NCBI RefSeq assembly: GCF_001419985.1 | Contig: NZ_LJAL01000003.1 | Span: forward strand, 62,001 to 126,000 | Direction of reading: 5' to 3' | Length of the DNA: 64,000 nt | Source of the DNA: Loktanella sp. 5RATIMAR09 | GTDB lineage: Bacteria > Pseudomonadota > Alphaproteobacteria > Rhodobacterales > Rhodobacteraceae | Part shown: one piece after another, positions 35,950 to 45,729 of the stretch | Position numbering within the stretch: position 1 is the first letter of the stretch | How the letters are laid out: each line of letters begins with the position of its first letter | Notes under the pieces: generated by a model | Told to the model about the DNA's origin: nothing | The model's input: only the letters and a program-made list of their open reading frames with translations | Database searches by the model: none | Made by a program: the position numbers and the translations under genes

Positions 35950-37427
35950 TCGTATTGCTCCCGGTATTTACGGACGATGTAGAGGGCAAAGACGTTCAAC
36001 CCGAGGGTCACAACAAACAGGCTGATCCCGAGGGCGAAGGCAACCAGCGCCACAGGCGAGGAAAAGTCGCTGTCGCCCGTCAGTTGGCTGACGATTTTCG
36101 CCGTCACCGTTGTCATCGCGTCAAAGGGGTTCAGCGACAGACGTGCCGCGGCACCCGCCCCCAGCACCACGATCATCGTTTCTCCGATGGCACGTGATGC
36201 GGCAAGCAGGATCGCCCCCACGATCCCGGGCAACGCGGCGGGAATGATCACCTGACGCACGGTTTCGGAATGTGTCGCGCCAAGCCCGAGCGAGCCGTCA
36301 CGCATTGCCTGCGGGACAGCATTGATGATGTCGTCGGACAAAGAACTGACAAAAGGGATCAGCATCATGCCCATCACAAGGCCTGCGGTCATTACGGCGG
36401 TGCCGCCGGACATCCAGTTGACACCCAGCATCCCGCCTTCGCCAAAAACATCAACCAGCAGCGGTCCGACCGTCAGCAGCGCAAACAGGCCGTACACGAT
36501 GGTCGGGATACCGGCCAGCACCTCGAGCATCGGTTTCGCCACGGCCCGTACCGACTTGGACGCATATTCCGAAAGATAGATCGCCGCAAAAAGCCCGATC
36601 GGCACGGCCACCACAAGTGCGATGAACGAAATGTAGAGCGTCCCCCACAACAGCGGCAGAATCCCCAGTTGCGACGACTGGCCACGCCCCGAGAAACTGG
36701 GTGACCAGTTCAGGCCGAAGAAGAAGTCGGCGGCCGGATAGAGTTTGAAGAATTCATAGGTGTTGAAGATCAACGACAGGACAATGCCGACCGTTGTCAG
36801 GATCGCGATGGATGCGGCAAGGATCAGAACGGTCAGAACACCTTTTTCAACCACATTGCGCGCGCGGTAATCCCGCGTGATGACGCGCCACGTCAAGACA
36901 AGACCGCCCACGGCAATCGCGATCACAGCAAAGGTCTTGAGCCAGTTGCCTGTCCATGCCATCTCTCGGTAGCGTTGCGCGGCTAGCAATGTTTCGGCAC
37001 TGACACCGGACCCGAGCGCCACGCCGACCTCGGCAAGCCGTTCGCGCACATCGGTGAAACCGGTCTGCATATCCGATGCGTCCTGTTCGGTCATGGCCCC
37101 TTGGGCCACAGCCACATCAAGCCCTTCGGCGACGCGGCGGACATCCGACATGATCAGGCCAAGAGAGCTACCTTCTGCTATTGCCCCCTGGTCGATCATA
37201 TCCGAGACCGAATTGTTGATAATGAAAGGTTGCACGATCAGCCAGACAGCCAAGGCCACCGCCGCAGGTACCACAGCATTCAGGGCCGTGTTGGCGCCAT
37301 AATAGTTCGGCAGCGAATGCAGATTGCGGCGGTCACCTTCGGCCGTGGCCATCGCACGGGCGCGACCCGCAAAAAACCCGAGCACGCCAAGCCCTAAAAT
37401 GACCAACAGGATCAGTGTGTTCGACAT
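35946..37427 (-). CDS. pstC: Phosphate ABC transporter permease PstC
   Basis: A 493-residue permease. Hydrophobic segments at about 5-20 and 55-75 flank a periplasmic stretch rich in Glu/Ala that is not part of the core family. The carboxy-terminal core has YLSEYASKSVRAVAKPMLEV, GIPTIVYGLFAL, the EAA-type LGLGATHSETVRQVIIPAAL and SRAIGETMIV. With PstA it forms the phosphate channel. It is longer than E. coli PstC (319 residues), matching the long PstA next to it. It starts about 130 bases after pstS, beyond a hairpin. Confidence 0.94.
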   Translation of the reverse strand: MSNTLILLVILGLGVLGFFAGRARAMATAEGDRRNLHSLPNYYGANTALNAVVPAAVALAVWLIVQPFIINNSVSDMIDQGAIAEGSSLGLIMSDVRRVAEGLDVAVAQGAMTEQDASDMQTGFTDVRERLAEVGVALGSGVSAETLLAAQRYREMAWTGNWLKTFAVIAIAVGGLVLTWRVITRDYRARNVVEKGVLTVLILAASIAILTTVGIVLSLIFNTYEFFKLYPAADFFFGLNWSPSFSGRGQSSQLGILPLLWGTLYISFIALVVAVPIGLFAAIYLSEYASKSVRAVAKPMLEVLAGIPTIVYGLFALLTVGPLLVDVFGEGGMLGVNWMSGGTAVMTAGLVMGMMLIPFVSSLSDDIINAVPQAMRDGSLGLGATHSETVRQVIIPAALPGIVGAILLAASRAIGETMIVVLGAGAAARLSLNPFDAMTTVTAKIVSQLTGDSDFSSPVALVAFALGISLFVVTLGLNVFALYIVRKYREQYE

Positions 37428-37515
37428 TGATTGCCCCTTTTGCAGCGTTTCATCGACAAGCCTCGCCAGGCTTTGAGGACCGGATAAATGCTACAGCCGC
37501 ATATTGAAAGAAATT

Positions 37516-37546
37516 GTTCGGCCCCGGCGCAAAGCCGGAACCGAAC
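37516..37546 (-). terminator. Intercistronic hairpin between pstS and pstC
   Basis: On the minus strand, GTTCGGTTCCGGC pairs with GCCGGGGCCGAAC (13 bp with two G-T pairs) around TTTGC and is followed by AATTTCTTTC. It lies just after the pstS stop codon. It should keep pstS mRNA in excess over pstCAB. Confidence 0.65.
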
Positions 37547-37560
37547 GTAACCGGATGGCC

Positions 37561-38589
37561 TTAGTTCATTGTCACGTTGTTCATGACAGCCTGTTGTGTC
37601 GCAGCCAGCTCTGGGTCGGACACAAGACCGTAGGCCGCCAAAGGACCGGATGGACCCGCAACTTCATCAGAGATGAAGAAGTTTGCGAATTCCTGCAGGC
37701 CGGGGATCACACCGATGTGCGCCGCCTTGATGTAGAAATACAGCGGGCGCGATACAGGATAGACGCCAGCAGCGATGGTCTCGGTTGTTGGCTCAACACC
37801 CGACATTGTTGCCACTTTCAGCTTGTCTGTGTTGTTCTCGTAGAACGCCAGACCGAACACGCCGATGCCATTGGTGTTCGCTGCAATACGCGCCAGTGTT
37901 TCTGTGTAGTCACCGTCGATGTCGACGGAACGACCGTCAGTGCGGACCGCCAGACATGCATCTTCTGCGTCATCTTCGGACATACCGCCCGCGATCATCG
38001 CGTCCATCGCGCCTGTGGCTTCACAGCCAGCAGCGATCACTTGCTCTTCGAACACTTCGCGTGTGCCGTGCTTGGTGCCCGGGATAAAGGCAAGGATATC
38101 CGCGTCTGGCAGATCGGCGTTGAAGTCGGACCATTTTGTGTACGGGTTCTCGACCAGCGCGCCATCGACCATGACCATCGGGGCCAGAGCGTTGAAAATG
38201 TCGGAAGGTTCGAATGCAGTGAACGCAGGGCCGTCGATCTGCGATGCAAAGACGATGCCGTCATACCCGATGCGGACTTCGATGATGTCTGTCACGCCGG
38301 CTTCGGCACAAGCTGCAATCTCGTTCTCGCGAATGGCACGCGATGCGTTTGCGATGTCGATGGTGTTTTCGCCAACACCTTCGCAGAAACGCGCGAGACC
38401 CGCAGAAGACCCGCCGGATTCGACAACAGGGGCCGGAAAATCAAAGTTGTCGCCGAATGCTTCGGCAACGATGGATGCATAGGGCAGCACTGTGGAAGAC
38501 CCGGCAACCTGCACGTTGTCACGTGCAAAAGAAGTTGTGGCAGTAAGGGCAATCGCCGCGGTCGTCGCGGTAAGCTTCATGAGAGACAT
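37561..38589 (-). CDS. pstS: Phosphate ABC transporter substrate-binding protein
   Basis: A 342-residue periplasmic phosphate-binding protein. A signal peptide (MSLMKLTATTAAIALTATTSF then ARDN) precedes VQVAGSSTVLPYASIVAEAF, the PstS phosphate-site start, and ESGGSSAGLARFC and SRAIRENEI. ATG 38589 is chosen because AGGAG lies 7 bases upstream; the upstream extension of the frame has no family sequence. Codon use shows the highly expressed style seen in the other binding-protein genes. It is preceded by a Pho box. Confidence 0.95.
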   Translation of the reverse strand: MSLMKLTATTAAIALTATTSFARDNVQVAGSSTVLPYASIVAEAFGDNFDFPAPVVESGGSSAGLARFCEGVGENTIDIANASRAIRENEIAACAEAGVTDIIEVRIGYDGIVFASQIDGPAFTAFEPSDIFNALAPMVMVDGALVENPYTKWSDFNADLPDADILAFIPGTKHGTREVFEEQVIAAGCEATGAMDAMIAGGMSEDDAEDACLAVRTDGRSVDIDGDYTETLARIAANTNGIGVFGLAFYENNTDKLKVATMSGVEPTTETIAAGVYPVSRPLYFYIKAAHIGVIPGLQEFANFFISDEVAGPSGPLAAYGLVSDPELAATQQAVMNNVTMN

Positions 38590-38674
38590 AAAAACACTCC
38601 TGTCTGTCAGGTTTCGGTGAAGCGCGAGCCGCCCCACCATCGCGGCCCGTCTACGCCGCCCGCCCAAAGCTTTT

Positions 38675-38703
38675 GTGACACTTATGTAAAAGTTTTATGA
38701 CAG
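38675..38703 (-). promoter_or_regulatory. Pho box of pstS, overlapping the phoR stop
   Basis: On the minus strand three 7-base units repeat every 11 bases: CTGTCAT-AAAA-CTTTTAC-ATAA-GTGTCAC, matching the PhoB consensus (CTGTCAT repeats, 4-base spacers). The first repeat contains the last codons and TAA of phoR, so the regulatory site is part of the end of the phoR coding sequence. Confidence 0.85.
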
Positions 38704-39732
38704 TCGCGCCGTGGGCAGAAAAACGGACACTTTTGTCCCTTCTCCCAGCTGGCTTTCGATCGTCATCCGTCCGCGATGCCGGTTGATGATGTGTTTGACA
38801 ATCGCAAGTCCCAGACCAGTGCCGCCGACCTCGCGCGATCTGTGATTATCAACGCGGTAAAATCGTTCGGTCAAGCGCGCCAGATGGTGTTCGGCAATCC
38901 CCTCGCCCTTGTCAGTCACAGTGATTTGCACCGCTTCAGCGCGCAATCGCCGGTGCATTGTGCGCGGCAACAGCGACACTTCCACGTCTTTGCCGACCGC
39001 CCCGTATTTGATCGCGTTTTCCACAAGGTTGGTGAACACCTGCACCAACTGCCCCGCATCGCCCGGCACTGTTTCTTCGCTTGCAACAAGATCAAGGGTA
39101 ACCGTGACACCCGCCGCTGCCGCCTGCGGCTCCAATCCTTTGAGAACCGAGGCCAGCAGCGCACCCAGTTCCACCTCTTCACGTGGCCGGACCCGTTCAT
39201 CCTCTTCCACGCGGGTCAGTGACATCAGATCATCCACCAGCCTGCGCATCCGGTTCGCCTCATGCGCCATGATATCCAGAAACCGTGTCCGCGCGACCGG
39301 ATCATCCTTTGCCGCGCCGTTCAGTGTTTCGATAAAGCCAAGCAAGGCGGTCAGGGGCGTGCGCAACTCATGGCTGACGTTGGCGACAAAATCACGGCGC
39401 ATCTGACCCGCCTCTTCTGACGCGGTCTGATCCTCGAATGTCAGTACGATATCGGTCTGCGCTGCCGCAACACTCACCTTGTAGATCACATCCTTGGACC
39501 CTGATCGTCCGGTATAGCGGATGGATGCGTCCACCCCGGTCCGCCGTGTCTCGGCAATGGCGGCAAGGATCGGAGGTTGCCGCAGTGCGGTGATATAGTG
39601 CTTGCCCAATAGGTCTGGTCCAAGAATCGCATCGACCTTCGCGTTTGACGCGCACACACGCTCATCCGGGCCGATCATCAGGACCGGCATCGGAAAAGCG
39701 TCGATAATGGAAACGATCTGTTCGCGCGTCAT
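38695..39732 (-). CDS. phoR: Phosphate regulon sensor histidine kinase PhoR (soluble form)
   Basis: A 345-residue kinase. Residues about 1-110 form a PAS-like domain (MPVLMIGPDERVCASN). HisKA follows with the phospho-accepting His in NVSHELRTPLTALLGFIE, then the HATPase domain (NLVENAIKYGAVG, DKGEGI, GGTGLGLAIV). There is no transmembrane segment, and an in-frame TAG stands nine bases before the ATG, so the protein cannot be longer at this start. It must sense phosphate through PhoU/PstB at the membrane instead of through its own anchor. It heads the minus-strand pho locus, with pstS 105 bases downstream. Confidence 0.93.
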   Translation of the reverse strand: MTREQIVSIIDAFPMPVLMIGPDERVCASNAKVDAILGPDLLGKHYITALRQPPILAAIAETRRTGVDASIRYTGRSGSKDVIYKVSVAAAQTDIVLTFEDQTASEEAGQMRRDFVANVSHELRTPLTALLGFIETLNGAAKDDPVARTRFLDIMAHEANRMRRLVDDLMSLTRVEEDERVRPREEVELGALLASVLKGLEPQAAAAGVTVTLDLVASEETVPGDAGQLVQVFTNLVENAIKYGAVGKDVEVSLLPRTMHRRLRAEAVQITVTDKGEGIAEHHLARLTERFYRVDNHRSREVGGTGLGLAIVKHIINRHRGRMTIESQLGEGTKVSVFLPTARLS

Positions 39733-39882
39733 GGGATTTTTCTAAAGCGTTTCAATGAAGTCGGAAAGCCTGAGACAACATGCCTCACCAAAGTAAAAGA
39801 TTTGTCGCAATCATGAGTTGAAATACTGACTGTAAATTTCATAATCACGGTTAGTTTTTTGTTTAAGTACCACGGATATTTT
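39733..39882. promoter_or_regulatory. Divergent AT-rich region upstream of phoR
   Basis: About 150 AT-rich bases between phoR and a plus-strand hypothetical gene must hold both promoters. No Pho box like the one before pstS was recognised here, so phoR is probably not strongly PhoB-activated. Confidence 0.3.
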
Positions 39883-40275
39883 ATGCAAAGTATTGCGCGA
39901 CAGCCATCCACTGACTTTCCGGCACCCGATTTTGCATTGGCGGACCGGACATTTGTGGTGGGAAATCTGGCACATTGGAGCGCCGAGGGACGAAGTGTTG
40001 TTCCCTTTGATAATGTACAGTTTATTGATCTGCGTTGTTTAACGGCAGAGCTGTTTGATACCTTCAGCCCCGATTTGATCCTGTCACCACTGTTTGGGGA
40101 CGGGTTTGATGCGATTGACGTGGCACAGCGGCTGGTCGCATTGGGCTATCAAGGGCGGTATCGCGCCATCAGCGAAAACATGCCCGATATCGGCATGGTT
40201 ATCAAAGAGGTCCGCACACAGGCTGAAGGGCTGGATTTTGATTTGCTGGCGTTGCCACCACTGGATCGCAAGTAG
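39883..40275 (+). CDS. Conserved hypothetical protein
   Basis: A 130-residue protein of unknown function starting MQSIARQPSTDFPAPDFALA. The middle (FIDLRCLTAELFDTFSPDLILSPLFGDGFDAIDVAQRLVALGY contains two parts: PDLILSPLFGDG and DAIDVAQRLVALGY) has the alternating strand-helix pattern of a receiver-like fold but lacks the acidic phosphorylation site. No signal peptide or membrane segment. ATG 39883 is used; a TTG at 39859 would extend it by eight residues. Its stop abuts the stop of the minus-strand carbonic-anhydrase-like gene with no spacing. Confidence 0.7.
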   Translation: MQSIARQPSTDFPAPDFALADRTFVVGNLAHWSAEGRSVVPFDNVQFIDLRCLTAELFDTFSPDLILSPLFGDGFDAIDVAQRLVALGYQGRYRAISENMPDIGMVIKEVRTQAEGLDFDLLALPPLDRK

Positions 40276-40800
40276 TCAGGACAGATGTCTGAGATCACGC
40301 CGGAAGCGCGCGGCGTTTTGCTGATAATGAAGGGCTGACAACTGTAGTCCCCTGATCGCCTCGGCATCCAGTTGCCGCACGACTTTGCCAGGCGCCCCCA
40401 TCACGAGGCTTCCGTCCGGAATCACCTTGTTCTCGGTAATCAACGCACCCGCGCCGATCAGGCAGTTGCGGCCGATGACAGCCCCGTTCAGAATTGTGGC
40501 ACCCATGCCGATCAGGGTGTTTTCCCCGATCACACAGCCATGCAGCATGACTTTGTGGCCGATCGTACAGCCCGGCCCGATCACGAGAGGAGAGCCCATA
40601 TCGGTGTGCATCACCGTATTTTCCTGCACATTGCTGCCTGCGCCCACCGTGATCCGCTCGTTGTCACCGCGCAGTGTGCTGCCAAACCAGACCGAGGTTT
40701 TTTCTTCCAACACGATATCGCCAATCAGGTGACAGCCGGGCGCGACCCAAGCATCATCAGCAATCTGCGGGGCGATATCGCCCAAGGCATAAAGGGTCAT
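40276..40800 (-). CDS. Gamma-carbonic-anhydrase-like hexapeptide-repeat protein
   Basis: A 174-residue left-handed beta-helix protein with repeated hexapeptides (for example [20 protein letters not shown]). The three metal-ligand histidines of gamma-carbonic anhydrases are visible in MHTD, IGHK and MLHGC. YrdA/PaaY-type proteins of this family bind zinc; some hydrate CO2 and others have unknown substrates. The start overlaps the gmk stop by four bases, so it is the last gene of a yicC-gmk-gamma-CA unit. Confidence 0.9.
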   Translation of the reverse strand: MTLYALGDIAPQIADDAWVAPGCHLIGDIVLEEKTSVWFGSTLRGDNERITVGAGSNVQENTVMHTDMGSPLVIGPGCTIGHKVMLHGCVIGENTLIGMGATILNGAVIGRNCLIGAGALITENKVIPDGSLVMGAPGKVVRQLDAEAIRGLQLSALHYQQNAARFRRDLRHLS

Positions 40801-41435
40801 GGCCGTTCTCCAAATTCGGTCTGCAAGCTGCGGACATGATCTACCAATTGCGGTTGCTGCGAGCGGCGCAACCGCTCGGCGCTGATGATCGTCTTGAGCT
40901 GCTTTTCGGTTTCATCCAGATTATCATTCACGAGAACATAGTCATAACCGTCCCAATGGCTGATCTCGTCCCAGCTTTTCTGCATCCGGCCTTCGATCAC
41001 ATCCGGCGCGTCCTGACCGCGGCTGACAAGACGGCGGTGAAGTTCTGTAATCGAAGGCGGCAGAATGAAGATCGACAGCACATGTTCTTGCAACGACGAG
41101 TTGCTGATCTGCTGCGCCCCCTGCCAGTCAATGTCGAACAGCACATCGCGCCCGCTGTCGATGGCCGCTTTCACAGGGGCCTTGGGCGAGCCGTAGTAAT
41201 TCCCGAAGACCTGCGCATGTTCAAGCATCTCTTGTGCCGCGACCTGGGCTTGGAACTCGGGCACCGAGACAAAGAAATAATCCTTGCCGTTCTCTTCACC
41301 CTCGCGCGGGGCGCGTGTCGTGGCGGACACCGAAAACCGCAGCGTGTCGTCCCATGCCCGCAAACGGCCAGCCAGTGTGGATTTGCCTGCACCCGATGGT
41401 GACGACAGGATGATCAATAGGCCGCGTCGGGTCAT
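40797..41435 (-). CDS. gmk: Guanylate kinase
   Basis: A 212-residue enzyme that phosphorylates GMP to GDP. The P-loop is [13 protein letters not shown]; the GMP-binding region has [21 protein letters not shown] and [13 protein letters not shown], both diagnostic. It lies three bases after yicC and overlaps the next gene by four bases. The yicC-gmk order is widely conserved. Confidence 0.97.
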   Translation of the reverse strand: MTRRGLLIILSSPSGAGKSTLAGRLRAWDDTLRFSVSATTRAPREGEENGKDYFFVSVPEFQAQVAAQEMLEHAQVFGNYYGSPKAPVKAAIDSGRDVLFDIDWQGAQQISNSSLQEHVLSIFILPPSITELHRRLVSRGQDAPDVIEGRMQKSWDEISHWDGYDYVLVNDNLDETEKQLKTIISAERLRRSQQPQLVDHVRSLQTEFGERP

Positions 41436-41438
41436 CTG

Positions 41439-42329
41439 TTACTCCACATTCTGTATCTGCTCGCGCATCTGGTCGATCACCGCCTTGAGGTCAAGGCCAA
41501 TGGCCGTCAGCGGCGCGGCCTGCGCTTTGGCGCAAAGTGTATTGGCCTCGCGGTTGAATTCCTGTGCGAGAAAATCAAGCTTTCGACCCGCAGGTTTGGG
41601 TTCGTCCAAGAGCGCCCGCGCCGCTGCAACATGCGCTTTCAGGCGGTCAATTTCCTCGGTCACATCCGATTTTACGGCCAAGAGGGCCAGTTCCTGCGCC
41701 ACCCGCGCGGGTTCAACCTCGGCCACATCATCCAACACGCGGCGCAGTGCGGCTGTCAGGTTTGCTTTGACCTGCGGTGCGCGTGCTTGTGCCGCAACGG
41801 CCGCTGCGTCGGTCAATGCTGCAATCTTGTCCAACTGGTCACGGACCACCGCCGCAAGAGCAGCCCCCTCGCGCGCGCGCATCGCGACGAAATCGGCGAC
41901 CAGCGGGGCAACGTCGGCAATCAACGCGCCCGCCAAGGCTGCGGCGTCGTCCTCAGGCTTGGCAGGGATCAATACGCCGCGCTGCGCCAGAACATCCGCC
42001 GCAGTTGGTTGGCCAAGCGTGACACCCATGGCAAAAGCACGCTCCTGCACCAGATCCAGCGCCTTGAGCACCGCATCAAGCGAGGCTTCATCTACGGCCA
42101 GCGCACCTGTCGCGTCATCACGCTGTAACCGCAGGTTCACGGTAACATTCCCGCGCGACAGCGTATTGCCCAGTTCGGCACGCAGTGCAGGTTCCAGCCC
42201 CGCGATCCCGTCAGGCAACCGCAACCGTATGTCCAGCCCCCGCGCATTGACCCCCCGCATTTCCCACGCCCATGACGCTGTATCAGATGCGCCTGTCCGG
42301 CTTGCAAAGGCTGTCATGGAGTGTGTCAT
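41439..42329 (-). CDS. yicC: YicC-family endoribonuclease
   Basis: A 296-residue member of the YicC family. Its start MTHSMTAFASRTGASDTASW matches the conserved YicC amino terminus (MTAFA followed by EMRGVNARGLDIRLRLP). The carboxy-terminal DUF1732 region has RKLDFLAQEFNREANTLCAKA, nearly invariant in the family. YicC is a ring-shaped endoribonuclease implicated in small-RNA turnover. ATG 42329 is chosen; an in-frame ATG 33 bases earlier would add a non-conserved leader. Confidence 0.93.
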   Translation of the reverse strand: MTHSMTAFASRTGASDTASWAWEMRGVNARGLDIRLRLPDGIAGLEPALRAELGNTLSRGNVTVNLRLQRDDATGALAVDEASLDAVLKALDLVQERAFAMGVTLGQPTAADVLAQRGVLIPAKPEDDAAALAGALIADVAPLVADFVAMRAREGAALAAVVRDQLDKIAALTDAAAVAAQARAPQVKANLTAALRRVLDDVAEVEPARVAQELALLAVKSDVTEEIDRLKAHVAAARALLDEPKPAGRKLDFLAQEFNREANTLCAKAQAAPLTAIGLDLKAVIDQMREQIQNVE

Positions 42330-42514
42330 GGGATGCACCGATCTGTCTTTGTTTGCCTGCACCTAATGCCAATCGACAGGTTGGGGCAAGGGGCGCATTG
42401 CCGGATGGATGTTAACCAATTTACACTTTCTTAAATGATTTGCGTTCAGGATTTTGATAAAAAACCTGCAATGCGATGTGAATGAGTACTCCGGTGTTTG
42501 GAGAAGAAAGAGTG

Positions 42515-43165
42515 ATGATGAGCAAAGATATATCAGACGATCTGATGCAACGCCGCCGCGGTGACATGCCCGGGCACAATGATCTGATCCTCAAGAATCT
42601 GGAGCAATACTGGCAAACCCTGCGACACGCCCAACGGCTTCCGGCGCGCAACGATGTGGCCCCCAGCCAGATCGACGACGCCCTGCCCCATGCCTTTATC
42701 CTTCAGCGCGTCGCCCCCGGCACGGCCCGGTTCCGGGTCGCGGGCCAACGGCTTCATGATCTTTTGAAAATGGATGCGCGCGGTATGCCCTTCAGCACGG
42801 TTTTATTGCCAGAAGCACGGGACCAGGCGCAGGCCTTGCTTGAGTCCGCGTTCAGCTCGCCTGCGATTGTCAGCATTCCACTGATCTCACCGGCCACACT
42901 TTTGCGGCCTGCGTTGCGTGGAACTGTCCTGCTGCTGCCGTTACGCGACAGTGACGACAATACAACACGCATTCTGGGGGCTTTGGTCACTGACCCTGAC
43001 ACCACAAATCGCCCACGGCGTTTCGCCATCAACACAGCAGAGCGTATCCGGCACGAACGCATCGGTTTGCGGTTGGCCCCCACCCCGCTGTTTCCCACAC
43101 AGCCAAGCAAAAGGCCGGACGCAGTCGTGCGCCCGGCCCTGAGACTGGTCGTCAATAACGGGTGA
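42515..43165 (+). CDS. PAS-domain protein (PAS_5 type)
   Basis: A 216-residue cytosolic protein. Residues about 20-150 match the alphaproteobacterial PAS_5 pattern: LEQYWQTLRHAQRLPARNDV, then DALPHAFILQRVAPGTARFRVAGQ shown in the two parts DALPHAFILQRV and GTARFRVAGQRLHDLL, and LLPLRDSDDNTTRILGAL. There is no output domain. Such proteins are common in Rhodobacteraceae and have no established role. ATG 42515 follows GGAGAAGAAAGAG; an upstream ATG at 42482 without a ribosome binding site is possible. Confidence 0.82.
   Translation: MMSKDISDDLMQRRRGDMPGHNDLILKNLEQYWQTLRHAQRLPARNDVAPSQIDDALPHAFILQRVAPGTARFRVAGQRLHDLLKMDARGMPFSTVLLPEARDQAQALLESAFSSPAIVSIPLISPATLLRPALRGTVLLLPLRDSDDNTTRILGALVTDPDTTNRPRRFAINTAERIRHERIGLRLAPTPLFPTQPSKRPDAVVRPALRLVVNNG
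43105..43138 (-). terminator. Terminator of the DAHP synthase gene
   Basis: On the minus strand GGCCGG-G-CGCA pairs with TGCG-T-CCGGCC around CGAC and is followed by TTTTGCTT. It lies about 30 bases after the DAHP synthase stop and overlaps the 3' end of the plus-strand PAS gene. Without a T run on the plus strand it should work mainly in the minus direction. Confidence 0.75.
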
Positions 43166-44536
43166 TCAGCCCGCCTTGGCCTGTGCCATTGCGGTGCGCC
43201 GCGCGGACAGTTCTTCGGCCACGAGGAACGCAAGCTCCAGCGACTGCGATGCGTTCAGGCGCGGATCACAGGCGGTGTGATAGCGGCTGGACAGATCTTC
43301 ATCTGTCACAGCGCGGACACCACCGGTGCATTCAGTCACGTCCTTGCCGGTCATCTCGAAATGCACACCGCCGGGGACGGTGCCTTCGGCGTTGTGGATC
43401 GCGAAAAACTCCTTCACTTCGCGCAGCACGCTCTCGAACGGGCGTGTCTTGTAGCCGCTGGAGGACTTGATCGTGTTGCCATGCATCGCGTCACAGGTCC
43501 AAACGACGTTCGCACCCTCTTCCTCGACGGCCTTGATCAGACGTGGCAGGTGTTCCCCCACCGATCCTGCGCCAAAGCGCGCGATCAGGGTCAAGCGGCC
43601 CGCTTCGTTCTTGGGGTTCAGCGCAGCCATGAGTGCCTTGAGGTGGCCAGTGGTCATCGACGGGCCGCACTTGAGGCCGATCGGGTTCAACACACCTTTG
43701 CAGAATTCGACATGGGCGCCGTCGGGCTGGCGTGTCCGGTCACCGATCCAGATCATGTGACCCGAACCCGCCAGCCATTTGCCGGAGGTCGAATCCAGAC
43801 GGCACAAGGCCTCTTCATATTCGAGCAACAGCGCTTCATGGCTGGTGTAAAAATCCACTGTCTGCAATTCGTGGTTCGTCTCGGTCGTCAGACCCGCAGC
43901 CTCCATGAAGTCCAGTGTGTCGCTGATACGGGACGCCATATCGCTGTATTTCTTTACTTCATTGCTGTCGGTAAAGCCGAGGGTCCATTTGTGGACCTCA
44001 TGCACATTGGCAAAACCACCGGTCGAGAAGGCGCGCAACAGGTTCAGCGTGGCGGCCGCCTGCAAATAGGCCTGCAACATACGCTCCGGATCGGGAATGC
44101 GGCTTTCAGGTGTGAAATCGAACCCGTTGATGATGTCGCCACGGTAGCTTGGCAGTTCGACACCGTTCACGGTTTCGGTCGGCGCTGAACGCGGTTTGGC
44201 CATCTGGCCTGCCATGCGGCCCACCTTTACCACAGGCACTTTCGCGCCATAGGTCAGCACCATCGCCATTTGCAGCATGACCTTGAAGGTGTCGCGGATA
44301 CCGTCCGCGCCAAATTCCGCAAAGCTTTCGGCGCAATCGCCACCTTGCAGCAAAAACGCTTCACCACGGCTGACCGCGGCCAGCTCATTGCGCAGGTTGC
44401 GGGCCTCGCCTGCAAAAACGAGCGGTGGATAGCTTGCAAGACGACGTTCAACAGCGTTCAACGCGGCTTCGTCAGTATACTCAGGCATCTGGACCCGGGG
44501 CTTTTTGCGCCAGTCAGATTTTTGCCAGTCAGTCAT
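43166..44536 (-). CDS. aroG: Class II 3-deoxy-7-phosphoheptulonate synthase
   Basis: A 456-residue class II (plant-type) DAHP synthase that condenses PEP and erythrose 4-phosphate in the first step of aromatic biosynthesis. Signatures: [11 protein letters not shown] with the metal-ligand Cys, [37 protein letters not shown] with the metal His and [13 protein letters not shown]. It shares the shikimate pathway with aroQ far upstream. It is divergent from the GlxA-type regulator gene across 182 bases. Confidence 0.96.
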   Translation of the reverse strand: MTDWQKSDWRKKPRVQMPEYTDEAALNAVERRLASYPPLVFAGEARNLRNELAAVSRGEAFLLQGGDCAESFAEFGADGIRDTFKVMLQMAMVLTYGAKVPVVKVGRMAGQMAKPRSAPTETVNGVELPSYRGDIINGFDFTPESRIPDPERMLQAYLQAAATLNLLRAFSTGGFANVHEVHKWTLGFTDSNEVKKYSDMASRISDTLDFMEAAGLTTETNHELQTVDFYTSHEALLLEYEEALCRLDSTSGKWLAGSGHMIWIGDRTRQPDGAHVEFCKGVLNPIGLKCGPSMTTGHLKALMAALNPKNEAGRLTLIARFGAGSVGEHLPRLIKAVEEEGANVVWTCDAMHGNTIKSSSGYKTRPFESVLREVKEFFAIHNAEGTVPGGVHFEMTGKDVTECTGGVRAVTDEDLSSRYHTACDPRLNASQSLELAFLVAEELSARRTAMAQAKAG

Positions 44537-44718
44537 TATCTTGCTCCATATCGGGGTCGGTTAGCGTTATCAGCCCAAAGCGTATAGCGCGTGCATACCA
44601 GCAGGCCAATGGCAAAATGCATGGCACAGCAAGGCCCCGCAGTGGCGACTTTTCCCTTGTCCACAGGCGTCAAACCTGTTGATGTCTGCAACGGAAGAGA
44701 CGCGCCAGAAAGAGAACG

Positions 44719-45720
44719 ATGCTCAACGACCCTCAGATCGTGGACGTAGACCACATTGGTAAACCACGCCGGTTTGTTTTTGCATTGATGGCCGATTTTA
44801 CCATGCTCAGCTTTGCGGCGGCCATCGAAAGCTTGCGCATCGCAAACAGAACCGCGGGAAAAGAACTGTATTCGTGGATCATCGTCAGCGAAGACGGTGC
44901 CGAAATCAGCTGTTCCAACGGCTGCGTTTTTCGCGTCAATCACGGGCTGGACGAGCTTGATCGCGATGATACGATTATGCTTTGCGGTGGCATCGATGTG
45001 CAAAAAGCCACCACAAAACGGCTGCTTAACTGGCTGCGTCGCGAGGCGCGGCGCGGCGTGACTGTCGCGGGGCTTTGCACGGCAGGCTATACGATGGCCA
45101 AGGCAGGGTTGCTTGACGGCAAGAAGGCCACGATCCATTGGGAAAATCAGGATAGTTTCGCAGAAGAGTTCGAAGAGGTGCAACTGACCAAGTCGATTTT
45201 CGTGGTCGATGGCAACCGGATTACGACCGCGGGCGGGACGGCCTCGATTGATTTGATGATCAAACTGATCGCCGACGAGCATGGTGAGGAACTGGCCAAT
45301 GCGGTCGCTGATCTGCAGATTTATTCCGCAATCCGGACCGATCAGGACACGCAACGCCTTTCAATCCCGACGCGCATCGGCGTGCGGCACCCGAAACTCA
45401 GCCGCGTGATCCAGATGATGGAACAAAACATCGAAGACCCCATCAGCCCCGCGATCCTTGCCAAAGATGTCGGCATGTCCACCCGCCAGCTTGAGCGTTT
45501 GTTCCGCCGCTATCTCGCGCGCAGCCCCAAGCGCTATTACATGGAACTGCGTCTGCAAAAGGCGCGCAACCTGTTGATGCAGACCGACATGACTGTAATC
45601 AATGTCGCACTCGCCTGCGGTTTTGCGTCGCCTTCGCATTTTTCCAAATGCTACCGGTCACATTATGACACCACGCCCTACCGTGAGCGCGGCAGTCATG
45701 CAGCCCGGCTGCCCGGGTAA
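44719..45720 (+). CDS. GlxA-family (DJ-1/PfpI plus AraC) transcriptional regulator
   Basis: A 333-residue regulator. Residues about 15-190 form the DJ-1/PfpI-like domain (FVFALMADFTMLSFAAAIES, VAGLCTAGYTMAKAGLLDG), and residues about 215-320 an AraC-type double helix-turn-helix (ILAKDVGMSTRQLERLFRRY, VINVALACGFASPSHFSKCY). Relatives such as GbdR and CdhR control glycine betaine or carnitine catabolism, but no such genes are nearby here. It is followed nine bases later by the DUF1963 gene; a functional link is not evident. Confidence 0.92.
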   Translation: MLNDPQIVDVDHIGKPRRFVFALMADFTMLSFAAAIESLRIANRTAGKELYSWIIVSEDGAEISCSNGCVFRVNHGLDELDRDDTIMLCGGIDVQKATTKRLLNWLRREARRGVTVAGLCTAGYTMAKAGLLDGKKATIHWENQDSFAEEFEEVQLTKSIFVVDGNRITTAGGTASIDLMIKLIADEHGEELANAVADLQIYSAIRTDQDTQRLSIPTRIGVRHPKLSRVIQMMEQNIEDPISPAILAKDVGMSTRQLERLFRRYLARSPKRYYMELRLQKARNLLMQTDMTVINVALACGFASPSHFSKCYRSHYDTTPYRERGSHAARLPG

Positions 45721-45729
45721 TCCGATGCG

